A stretch of 64,000 nt of DNA, taken from NCBI RefSeq assembly GCF_050487225.1, contig NZ_JBKQGY010000001.1, positions 372,001 to 436,000 on the forward strand, in the 5' to 3' direction. Shown here in pieces: positions 26,554 to 34,619 of this stretch. Under the pieces are notes generated by a model. It was not told the origin of the DNA and made no database searches. It was given only the letters and a program-made list of their open reading frames with translations. Position 1 is the stretch's first letter; each line of letters begins with the position of its first letter. Origin of the DNA: Paenalcaligenes sp050487225. GTDB lineage: Bacteria > Pseudomonadota > Gammaproteobacteria > Burkholderiales > Burkholderiaceae_B. A program made the position numbers and the translations under genes.

Positions 26554-27552
26554 ATGTCATCTCCAAAATCAGGTAATCCCATTTCTACACCCTCAACACC
26601 TAGCAAAACTGCGGCTTTGCTGCATTCACGTAATCGTCATCAAGGTCGTTACGACTTCGATGCACTGATCAAAGACACGCCAGAGCTGGCTGCTTTCGTA
26701 GCCTTGAACCCGCATGGCGATAAAAGCATTGATTTCGCTAATCCTAAGGCCGTGAAAGCATTGAACCGTGCGTTATTAAAGTCCTTTTACGGTATAGAGC
26801 ACTGGGATATTCCTGCGAATTACCTTTGCCCGCCTATACCTGGCCGTGCGGACTACGTGCACTATTTGGCTGATTTGCTGGCAAGCAGTAATAAGGGTGT
26901 GATTCCGCAAGGCACTGCAGTACGTGCTTTGGATATTGGCGTGGGCGCAAACACGATTTATCCCTTAATTGGTCACGCAGAATATGGCTGGCAGTTTGTG
27001 GGCTCAGATATTGATGCGAATGCGCTGACAGTGGCGCGAACCACTATTAATGCAAATGCGGGCTTATCTGCAGCTATCACATTGCGCCAGCAAAAATCGC
27101 AGAAGCACATATTTAAAGGCGTGCTCAGCACAAATGACTACTTTGACCTGACGCTGTGCAACCCTCCATTTCATGCGTCGCGGGCAGAAGCGCTAAGTGG
27201 CTCTACTCGTAAATGGCGTGGCTTAGGCAAGGCGGCACCAAAGCAAAACAATAATACTGTGCTGAATTTCGGCGGGCAGGGTACGGAATTGTGGTACGAA
27301 GGCGGTGAAGCGGCCTTTATACGTCTCATGATAGAAGAGAGTAGGGCCGTAAGCAGGCAGGTTTTTTGGTTTAGTACCTTGGTATCCAAAGAGTCTAATT
27401 TGCCCGGCATATTGCATGCCTTACGAAAAGCGAATGCGTTTACGGTCAAGACGGTGGAAATGACGCAGGGGCAAAAGAAAAGTCGCTTTGTAGCATGGAC
27501 GTTTTTAAACCCTGCGGCGCAAGAAACGTGGCGTAAGGGGCGGTGGAGATAG
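26554..27552 (+). CDS. rlmF: 23S rRNA (adenine1618-N6)-methyltransferase RlmF
   Basis: A SAM-dependent methyltransferase of 332 aa that modifies A1618 of 23S rRNA. It opens with a low-complexity Ser/Pro/Thr leader, then HSRNRHQGRYDF (residues 25-36), the SAM site ALDIGVGANTIYPLIG near 128-143 and the catalytic LTLCNPPFHAS motif near 200. The family is well recognised by these. Upstream is a perfect TATAAT at 26481-26486 and a small hairpin (26516-26540) close to the start codon. The start at 26554 has no clear Shine-Dalgarno. Confidence 0.93.
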   Translation: MSSPKSGNPISTPSTPSKTAALLHSRNRHQGRYDFDALIKDTPELAAFVALNPHGDKSIDFANPKAVKALNRALLKSFYGIEHWDIPANYLCPPIPGRADYVHYLADLLASSNKGVIPQGTAVRALDIGVGANTIYPLIGHAEYGWQFVGSDIDANALTVARTTINANAGLSAAITLRQQKSQKHIFKGVLSTNDYFDLTLCNPPFHASRAEALSGSTRKWRGLGKAAPKQNNNTVLNFGGQGTELWYEGGEAAFIRLMIEESRAVSRQVFWFSTLVSKESNLPGILHALRKANAFTVKTVEMTQGQKKSRFVAWTFLNPAAQETWRKGRWR

Positions 27553-27874
27553 AACTATATCAAAAGCAGGACTACGCAAAGTGTCCTAAGCGGTGGGCTT
27601 TACTGTTCTGGTAGGGTGTATCAATGAATAAACTGCTGTGCCTAACAACTCATCGTCTACTCATGAGTATGAGAGCAGGCATACACAATACCCTCAAAAC
27701 TAACTTATGACTTCTATAACGTAAGAGAAAGGTAGCCTAGAAAGGTGGTTTTTTGTCGGCAGCTCTATGTTTGCAAGCAATCTTATAGTGTCTGTAATTT
27801 GCCAAGAGCTGCCAGTGGCCGTAGAAAGGGTTAGTCACTAAACACTTGCGATAAGGGGCAGTCGAGCGCAGTGA
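27553..27874. other. Gene-free junction between rlmF and the AT-rich island
   Basis: No coding region of believable composition is seen. Base composition shifts toward AT in this stretch. I see no tRNA gene, no convincing terminator and no obvious direct repeat that would mark an attachment site. Confidence 0.5.
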
Positions 27875-28615
27875 TTAGTTTCGGATGTCCTCTGTCTTCA
27901 GTAGGTTTGCTGCAATAACTTTTTCATCGTAGTCTTTAATTAGGTTCTTTATGGCGATTCGAAATTCACTGACAAACTTATAGTCCAACTTGATGTACCC
28001 ACCAGCCCTAATAGGGATTTTCGGGTTGTCCTTCTTGAACTGTGCAGGGATTTTTCCATCCACATGAACAAGGAAGTGGCGTACCTCAAGATATGGGAGT
28101 GCCGCCCTTATTAAAGTTTCATCAACATCGAGGGCAAGTTTTGTTGAGACTTTCTCTAGTAGCTTAAGGGTGCTTTTTTCCGCTTCTAGCGATTGAAACA
28201 CAGAGTCAGTAATGAGGCGTGCTACTTCTGGCCATGTCCCAGCAGCAAGAACTATTCTTGCATCGAGTTTTGTTGTGTGTTCGCCTATTAATCTCCCCGA
28301 ATCAAAACCATTCTCTGCAGCTTTTTCCAAAATTGTTTTTAGGTATTGAGTTACTTCCTCGTAAATATCTTTTATGTAAGAGGAGTAGACTGTCTGGCGT
28401 AAGTGATTGGCTAGCAGAGTTCGGCTTCCTTCTGAGTTTCTTCGCCTCTTGATATGCAGATGATGTGCTGGATTTATGTTTTTAAGAGCAAATTTAGAGG
28501 TATTGTCCGTTAGGTCACCATTCAATATTCCAAGCCTGACAACTTCAATTAAATCGATATCGTCATCAAAATAAAATAGCTTTGTCTCAAAAGAGTGATA
28601 AGCCTTAGTTCTCAC
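27875..28615 (-). CDS. HEPN-like protein of unknown function
   Basis: A 246-aa mainly helical protein. I do not recognise the family by name, but the segment EVRHFLVHVDGKI near residues 176-188 is the Rx4H motif of HEPN domains, with the usual hydrophobic lead-in and the following VDGK, as in RiboL-PSP/MAE-type HEPN ribonucleases. HEPN proteins are common in toxin-antitoxin, abortive infection and CRISPR contexts. It starts at a GTG with an ideal AAGGAG six bases before. No nucleotidyltransferase (MNT) partner is adjacent. Codon use looks more AT-rich than that of the flanking catabolic genes, which suggests transfer. Confidence 0.6.
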   Translation of the reverse strand: MRTKAYHSFETKLFYFDDDIDLIEVVRLGILNGDLTDNTSKFALKNINPAHHLHIKRRRNSEGSRTLLANHLRQTVYSSYIKDIYEEVTQYLKTILEKAAENGFDSGRLIGEHTTKLDARIVLAAGTWPEVARLITDSVFQSLEAEKSTLKLLEKVSTKLALDVDETLIRAALPYLEVRHFLVHVDGKIPAQFKKDNPKIPIRAGGYIKLDYKFVSEFRIAIKNLIKDYDEKVIAANLLKTEDIRN

Positions 28616-29531
28616 GGTAACTCCTTAAGGTAATGAGTTCTAACGCAATGTTGACTGCACCAACCTAGCGTTTGTGGTCTAAATTGGCCGCCCCAAAGTC
28701 TCAGGTATGGCTAAGCTGTATGAATTAACATTAATAAAATTATAGCCATTAAACCTCCAGCCTTCTTTCTGACGTTGCTCTAGAAGGTTGCAGAGGGTCG
28801 GAAGGAGATTGTCGCGCACCATAAACGAGTGAGCACTAGCCAAGATGCAACATCGTTAGCTTTTTTATGTTTGCGACTACTGCTGCGTGTCGCGATAACT
28901 TGCGCTGTAGTACCTTTCCCGGTGATATATTTCAAAATACGAGCGGCCGTCCGGTTGCCGCTTTGACTTACGCTGCTCGCAAGTGCAAGAGCTTCCACAA
29001 TTACATCAGGATTACGCTTGAAAACCTGCGCCAGCACGATTTGCTGTTTCGACATAATCCGATCTTGTCTGAATTGCCGCGTGCGATTCAGACGTATCTG
29101 CCAACGTCTTTGCCTATTAATCGTCAAGCGAGAGGGACATTTCCGTCAAACATGGCCATTTTGCGAAGCCTGTCGACAACCTCTGCATTAACACGGAGCA
29201 ATCTTGCATTAGCATATTGCGAGAAAAAGCCGGTATCCATTCGCCGTGCGTTCTGCGATGCAATATTCTGCAGCAAGGGTTTTTTGCGTATCGGTCTGCT
29301 TAGTCCTTCCTTCAAGTTCCTGCCTCGAGGTTTTTAGGCTGCTGCAATACTTTTAGCGTAAGCGTGGCGCGAGCCATGCGTGCTGCTACTTTTTCGACAG
29401 TTAATTGGCAATGATAAACTGTCTTTCAGCGAAATGGTGGGTTCAAGCTTCAACGACCAACTCATACATACTCGAGTCGAAAGCACTCTGTTCGTTGGGG
29501 AAATGGGGGCTTTTCATCGAAAGAGAAACCC
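28616..29531. other. Decayed coding region between the HEPN gene and the integrase remnant
   Basis: No intact gene can be supported. Short open stretches exist on both strands. The more protein-like readings are on the minus strand at 29124-29315 (ANARLLRVNAEVVDRLRK) and 28780-29127 (NPDVIVEALALASS), which lie in different frames and may be pieces of one broken gene. I could not assign a family. The overlapping plus-strand frame at 28867-29337 is Ser/Arg/Thr-rich and looks like an antisense shadow. Confidence 0.4.
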
Positions 29532-29945
29532 ATGAAACCGGATATCAATGAAGCAAAGTCGTTTTTTCCTTGGAACAAGGGGATGTTTGTTGGCCGCTTT
29601 GTTTATCTTGAAAAAAATTTGGGCGATCCACATACGGCTCCAGCTAGCTAAAAAGTGCGGGATCTGACGCTATTTAAACTAGCCATCTACATGGCTGCGA
29701 TTTGATCAGATTGCGCGTTTGTGGAATTTCACTAGAGAAGCGTATCTACTCACGCGCTATCGTCATGGAGCGCAAGATGCATAGACCCGTGCAATTCGAG
29801 ATTACCGAGTTGACGCGGCAGTCAGTAGCTGCTTGAATTAATCTGACGCTTCTTACTATCGGACATACAAGTGGGAAAGCACGGGAGGATACCTTGGTAT
29901 CGAAGGTGACGATGTGTTGGAAATGGCAGAGCAGACAGAAATGTG
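29532..29945 (+). pseudogene. Tyrosine recombinase (phage-type integrase) remnant
   Basis: Successive fragments of a small (~190 aa) phage-integrase-family protein are found in three frames. From 29532: MKPDINEA...PWNKG. From 29608: LKKIWAIHIRLQLAKK. From 29670: LFKLAI. From 29696: CDLIRLRV, then RAIVMERKMHRPVQFEITEL, then a stop. A last part LLTIGHTSG continues after another shift into GGYLGIEGDDVLEMAEQTEM and a stop at 29943-29945. The order matches the family, but roughly 50-60 residues that normally hold the catalytic HxxR are deleted. The gene is clearly dead. Its carcass marks past mobility of the adjoining island. Confidence 0.8.
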
Positions 29946-30217
29946 ATGTTTACTTACAATTGGACAGGGTATCTATCTGGATTGTTGCTGTCCTATCATC
30001 ATTCCCTCAAGTGTGGTATTGCTTTGGTAACTATTACATGGCGGCAACAACTTTGGTGTTATTGCTCTACAGCGCCCGGACGGTGTTAAGCCGGCGCTTA
30101 TACTCAAAGGATAGTCATACCTATAGTTAAGTTTGGAAACTATTCTAGGTTTGGAAATTGCCACTATCGTTGTGTCGGCCCTGACCGATAACTATAGAAC
30201 AATGAAAAAAGGAAAAT

Positions 30218-32197
30218 ATGCTTAGTCAAGTTAGCCTTTCGGGGTTTAAGTCGATCTCAAGATCGGAACCAATTAATCTAACGGGTTTTTCGATTTTATG
30301 TGGATCAAATAGTAGCGGTAAGAGTTCCTTTATTCAGGCAATTCTTATGCTTAGCCAAACGTTTGGTTCACGTTTCAACCAAGCTACAATGGTGCTTAAT
30401 GGCCATCTTGTGCGCCTAGGTGCTTTCAGTGACATTAGGACGCATGTTGAGGGAGAAGGTGAGAGGCAAGGTCCTATTGAAATCGCCTTCACTATTACTG
30501 ATCCGATGATTCAATACGGACTGAGTAACGTTAAAGCAATTGAGTGCAAGTTCACTTTCGGCCAGCCTGAAGTTACTGATCAGACTTCCTCCTCAGAAAT
30601 CAATTTTCATCCACCAATTAACCGTATCGAGATAGAGTTACAGAAGATAGTGGATGGGGACGAAAAAGTTGAGAAATTTGTCCTGTCAGCCCCAGTTTTG
30701 GACAAGAATAGTGTTCAGAGCTTGCCTTCTCCATCAAAAATGTTGCATGAGATTGAGCAGTGTACTATCTCGGATATAGAAGAAATTACAAAGAAGTATC
30801 CAGGATATAGAATGTTGGGATGTGAAGGGGGAGCCGTTATTCCGAACGTTCTCCATCTCGAATATGATCATACACGCAAGATGAGCGCGTATGTAATCGG
30901 TCTAATTTCAGGGAGTATCGCCCTAGGTGAGAGTCCACTCAATGACGCTGATCAAACTTCGATAATTATTCCGTCGAGTTTTTTCAAAACATTGAAGGAT
31001 TTTATAAATGCAGAATTCGAAACTATGTTAGATAACGTTGTACAGGATCTGCCTAAACTCTTCTCAGAACAAGCGGCAAATCAACTGAAAGCTCTCTTCG
31101 AGTCCGAAAAGAGTGTAAAAAAACCGCTTCAACGGCATATTGTAGAGATGCAGATCGGCTTTCAGTCGAAGATTGTGGACAAGTTTTTATCAAAAAAAGA
31201 TCCCATTACTCTTAATGAGTGGATAGAATTCTTAAATATTCGATCAGAAAAAGAGAGGAAGGCACTGACTGCACTGATCGATAAATACCGTAATAAATTG
31301 CAGGATGCATGGTACCAAGGTTCGAGTGCAGAAGTAAGACAAGTTCAAGTCCCTCTTGGGAGCATTTTCTACTTAGCAAATTATTTATCAAATTACTTTT
31401 CCCGCTCGATCAAGTACTTGGGTCCACTTAGAAATGAACCACAGGCGATCTACTCTTCCCTTGGGTACACAGAGCCGGGACAAATTGGACTTAAGGGTGA
31501 ATACACAGTTGCCGCGCTCCATATCAACCGAACAAAGCTTGTTTCTTATCCGTCTCCGATTGAACGGAAAGGTGAGCAACTTGAGTTTCAGATTAAAAAA
31601 GCGTCTCTGAAAGAGGCATGCAGAAACTGGCTGGAGTACCTAGGTGTACTAGTCGCGTACAAAACTGAGGATAAGGGGAAAATCGGATACGGAATTTCCG
31701 TTAAGACAGTCCCGGGTGACCATTGGCAGGATCTTACTCATGTTGGAGTCGGAGTTAGCCAAGTGTTGCCTATTGTGTTGATGGCCTTGCTCTCGAAGCA
31801 GGACGATTTGCTTGTATTTGAACAGCCAGAGCTACATCTTCATCCCAAAATTCAATCCCGATTATGTGATTTTTTCATTGCTATGATGTCTTCTGGCCGA
31901 CAATGTCTTATCGAAACGCACAGCGAATACTTGATAAATAGGCTGAGACGTCGCATTGTTCAAAGTCGTGATGAAATTTTGCGAAGTTCATCTTCCATAT
32001 TCTTTGTTACGAAATCAGAAGGGCTGTCCCAATTCAGTGAGGTTGGAGTAACGAGATATGGGGTTATTTCTGATTGGCCCGAAGATTTTTTCGACCAGAC
32101 TGACATGGAAATACAGAAGTTGCTGCTTGAAGCCACGCTTAAGCGAAAAGAAGAAAGAAGAAAGGAGGGAACAAGAGAATGCATACAACAGTCATGA
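30218..32197 (+). CDS. DUF3696-family AAA ATPase (SMC/OLD-like), candidate defence ATPase
   Basis: A 659-aa ATPase of the RecF/SMC-like AAA_15/AAA_21 type. It opens LSQVSLSGFKSI, then Walker A CGSNSSGKSSFIQ (residues 28-40), a long middle region with charged helices (about 90-400), HVGVGVSQVLPIVLMAL as signature, Walker B DLLVFEQPELHLHPK and the switch histidine in CLIETHSEYL. The C-terminus carries the DUF3696 mark GVISDWPEDFFDQ. Unlike OLD or GajA nucleases it has no TOPRIM domain after the ATPase. The next gene starts inside its last codons (19-bp overlap), a strong sign of a two-component system. It lies in the AT-rich island next to a dead integrase. Confidence 0.82.
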   Translation: MLSQVSLSGFKSISRSEPINLTGFSILCGSNSSGKSSFIQAILMLSQTFGSRFNQATMVLNGHLVRLGAFSDIRTHVEGEGERQGPIEIAFTITDPMIQYGLSNVKAIECKFTFGQPEVTDQTSSSEINFHPPINRIEIELQKIVDGDEKVEKFVLSAPVLDKNSVQSLPSPSKMLHEIEQCTISDIEEITKKYPGYRMLGCEGGAVIPNVLHLEYDHTRKMSAYVIGLISGSIALGESPLNDADQTSIIIPSSFFKTLKDFINAEFETMLDNVVQDLPKLFSEQAANQLKALFESEKSVKKPLQRHIVEMQIGFQSKIVDKFLSKKDPITLNEWIEFLNIRSEKERKALTALIDKYRNKLQDAWYQGSSAEVRQVQVPLGSIFYLANYLSNYFSRSIKYLGPLRNEPQAIYSSLGYTEPGQIGLKGEYTVAALHINRTKLVSYPSPIERKGEQLEFQIKKASLKEACRNWLEYLGVLVAYKTEDKGKIGYGISVKTVPGDHWQDLTHVGVGVSQVLPIVLMALLSKQDDLLVFEQPELHLHPKIQSRLCDFFIAMMSSGRQCLIETHSEYLINRLRRRIVQSRDEILRSSSSIFFVTKSEGLSQFSEVGVTRYGVISDWPEDFFDQTDMEIQKLLLEATLKRKEERRKEGTRECIQQS

Positions 32198-33210
32198 GTT
32201 GTGATTTTCTATTGGCACCAGCATACTGTGCTCCCGAGAGTATCGAGCACCGGGTTGCGGATCTTGCCGAGTACGCGCGGTCCGTGTTAACGAGAAATGA
32301 AAGTCCATTGCTAGAATCAGATGCAGTCAATAAGCTAATCGAGGCTGGAAAATATCCCTGCGAAGGACTATTTAAGAATAACTTGGCTAAGGTGAAAGAA
32401 GAATTTTTCACAGCAAAAGACATCGCTCGTATCGTTAGCAATATTCTCATCAATGGAAAGGGTCTTGAGTACTCGGATTATCAATTGTGGGAATGCTCGC
32501 AGTCGCTGATGCAGCCTAGTTTCTCACAACTGAGCCCTAACCGTCTTAAAGAGCTGGAAGAGTTAGTTGAGGAAGTGTCTATATTTAATGAGCTTGAAGC
32601 TAAGGATCATTCGATACTGCACTACTGCCCTATCAACTCATTTCCGGAAATTGAGTATACTGGTAATTTGGATGAAATTGCTCCTCAACGAGACTTAGTT
32701 CTCCCACACCCTATTAAAAGAATAACGAGATTATTTTCGGATTACCGAGAGTACTTGACTTCAATTTCCTATTTCCATGATCTTAGTGAGAATCGCGAGA
32801 ATGCTGTACTTTTAAAAGAGGCTATTTTCTGGGGGGTGGTTTGTGACTTAAAGAACAGGAATTTGCCATTGAGTAGTTTTGATCCAAGTGACTTCGATCT
32901 TGGAGATAATTTCGTCGATTCATTGAGAGAGCATCAATGTTTACCCGGACAAAATTTTTGGGGCTCCTGTTTCTCGAGCATCGTAGCGGTCCTTAGTCGC
33001 GACCCTGCGTATGAGATCAATATTTTTTCCAAAACTGGCAAATGTGACAAGCAGAGGGAGCATGGCAGATATAAAGCTTATAGAAGCCATGTCACGAAGG
33101 GTGGCGTAGGGCTTAGGCTGTTATTCTGGCAAGATGATGACGACTACATCGAACTTGCGAATATTGGGCCAAAACATGAATTGAAGATTGAAGTTCCGAG
33201 AGGTAATTGA
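32179..33210 (+). CDS. Uncharacterised partner protein of the DUF3696 ATPase
   Basis: A 343-aa protein I cannot place in a family. It has no signal peptide or membrane segment. The N-terminal ~230 residues look helical and acidic (LEELVEEVSIFNELEAKDHS). After a loop with several cysteines (EHQCLPGQNFWGSCF, KTGKCDK), the last 60 residues form a compact basic-to-beta module: KAYRSHVTKGGVGLRLLFW...DDYIELANIGPKHEL, which could be a small RNase-like or nucleic-acid-binding fold (inference from pattern only). The ATG has a strong AGGAGGG nine bases upstream, inside the ATPase gene, and overlaps it by 19 bp, so the two are coupled. It is probably the effector or adaptor. Confidence 0.72.
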   Translation: MHTTVMSCDFLLAPAYCAPESIEHRVADLAEYARSVLTRNESPLLESDAVNKLIEAGKYPCEGLFKNNLAKVKEEFFTAKDIARIVSNILINGKGLEYSDYQLWECSQSLMQPSFSQLSPNRLKELEELVEEVSIFNELEAKDHSILHYCPINSFPEIEYTGNLDEIAPQRDLVLPHPIKRITRLFSDYREYLTSISYFHDLSENRENAVLLKEAIFWGVVCDLKNRNLPLSSFDPSDFDLGDNFVDSLREHQCLPGQNFWGSCFSSIVAVLSRDPAYEINIFSKTGKCDKQREHGRYKAYRSHVTKGGVGLRLLFWQDDDDYIELANIGPKHELKIEVPRGN

Positions 33211-33463
33211 ACTTTAAGTGTTTCCAACTATACAGTTGGTATGAAGAGCCCTAATCTTACATATATATGGACTCCTTTAGTACAGTATAAAATACTGAAC
33301 GGTCAAGTCCAACGTCTGAGTTTGGTTGTAAGCAGACATAACTTCTTTTATTTGGCCCCCTTCTTTGTTTGGAAAACACAAGTGTAAAACAACGAAGTAA
33401 ACCTCCCAGTAACTAGTCACTCAGCCTGTTAGATGAGTGTTGCCTCTCTACATGACACAAACG
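33211..33463. other. Right edge of the island, no gene seen
   Basis: AT-rich sequence with no open frame of note. ACTCA and TGAGT arms near 33419-33438 form a weak hairpin. No recognisable attachment repeat was found on reading. Confidence 0.45.
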
Positions 33464-33495
33464 AAAAAAAAACCGACAACCAAAACGGTTGTCGG
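33464..33495 (-). terminator. Intrinsic terminator of the TRAP operon
   Basis: On the minus strand CCGACAACC, a five-base loop, GGTTGTCGG and a run of nine T, 23 bp after the stop of the TRAP binding-protein gene. Confidence 0.93.
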
Positions 33496-33517
33496 CTAAC
33501 GCAGGAACTATAAAAAC

Positions 33518-34549
33518 TTATTGGTTGCTCAGAGTTTCGATTTGAGCGCGGTAGAACTCTAGTACGGCTTTGCCATCAATACCTTTCTTCTCGGCAGCAG
33601 CAATCCAGTCTGTTTCGATGAAAGACAATTCGCTACGCAACTGTGCCAATTGTTCGCCTTCAACTGTGTAGGTTTTCAAGCCAGCATCGGTCAGCGTTTT
33701 GATCGCGGCATCTTCAGATGCTTGCCATTTACCACCAAAATCACGCGCAATGTACTCACCAGAGATCTGTTCAATGGCAGCACGGTCGGCTTCGCTTAAT
33801 GACTGCCATTTACGTTCGTTCATGAACATAAACTGACTGCTTTTACCCAAACCACCAGGTACGGCTACAGCGCTTTTGATCAGTTTGTCTAACTTGAAGT
33901 TCTCGATCTGATCGTACTGGAAGAACAAGCCATCAATCACGCCACGCGACAGCATTTCGTAGCTCTCGGAAGCGGGTGCGTTCAGCGTCACAACGCCCAT
34001 GGCTTTGCCGATGGCATCAAATAGTGGGCTAGGGGAGCGCAGCTTCAAACCTGACAGGTCAGAAACGTTGCTAACTTCTGGTTTGGTGGTGAAGATCACG
34101 GTGGCAGGGCTAGTCCACAAGCCCATTAGTTTGACGCCACGGTGTTCGTTAGCACCCAGCATGAACTGGCTGTAAGTATTCCAGTAAGCCACCGAGTTAA
34201 TTTCACCGTTGTCGGTGGTGAAGGGCATTTCCGCAAACTCAATCATTGGGAAACGGCTAGCGGTATAGCTGTGTACCGACATCCCCATGTCTGCAATACC
34301 ATTACGCACCAAATCTAAGTGCGCCTGTGGTTTGCCTAATGGGTTGATGAATTCGATTTTGACGCGGCCTTCGGTGACTTCAGAAACTTTCTCTGCCCAT
34401 GGCTCTAGCATCTCTGTAACGATGTAATGTGCTGGGGGCAGCCAGTTGGAAAAGCGCAGTACTTGTGTTTCAGCATGAGCATTGCTGGAAAGGCCAATGG
34501 CGCTTAGGCTCAGGCCCATACAGAGCCCTAATTTTTTTAATAGTGTCAT
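33518..34549 (-). CDS. TRAP transporter substrate-binding protein (DctP-like)
   Basis: A periplasmic solute receptor of 343 aa with a signal peptide ending at SSNAHAET. It has FINPLGKPQAHLDLVRNGIADMG near 68-90 and KLRSPSPLFDAIGKAMG near 165, whose Arg normally binds the ligand carboxylate, then YEMLSRGVIDGLFFQ. It is the distal gene of a TRAP operon in the order small permease, large permease, receptor. The operon follows the Rieske dioxygenase operon in the same direction, so indole-3-acetate or a related aromatic acid is a reasonable ligand (inference). Confidence 0.92.
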   Translation of the reverse strand: MTLLKKLGLCMGLSLSAIGLSSNAHAETQVLRFSNWLPPAHYIVTEMLEPWAEKVSEVTEGRVKIEFINPLGKPQAHLDLVRNGIADMGMSVHSYTASRFPMIEFAEMPFTTDNGEINSVAYWNTYSQFMLGANEHRGVKLMGLWTSPATVIFTTKPEVSNVSDLSGLKLRSPSPLFDAIGKAMGVVTLNAPASESYEMLSRGVIDGLFFQYDQIENFKLDKLIKSAVAVPGGLGKSSQFMFMNERKWQSLSEADRAAIEQISGEYIARDFGGKWQASEDAAIKTLTDAGLKTYTVEGEQLAQLRSELSFIETDWIAAAEKKGIDGKAVLEFYRAQIETLSNQ

Positions 34550-34619
34550 AAGTACTCCAGATTAATGATGGTTGGTTTGCTTGTGCTGTAACTAAAACTA
34601 AGGGTCAAACTAGGTAGTG

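Noticed and set aside
28867..29337. A 156-codon plus-strand open frame in the island
   Set aside because: Its composition is rich in Ser, Arg, Thr and Leu without any domain pattern, and it lies antisense to more protein-like minus-strand pieces; it has no Shine-Dalgarno. Treated as a shadow of decayed sequence.
30218..32197. Reading the ATPase as GajA or an OLD-family nuclease (Gabija)
   Set aside because: No TOPRIM domain follows the ATPase, the C-terminus fits DUF3696, and the next gene is not a UvrD-like helicase.
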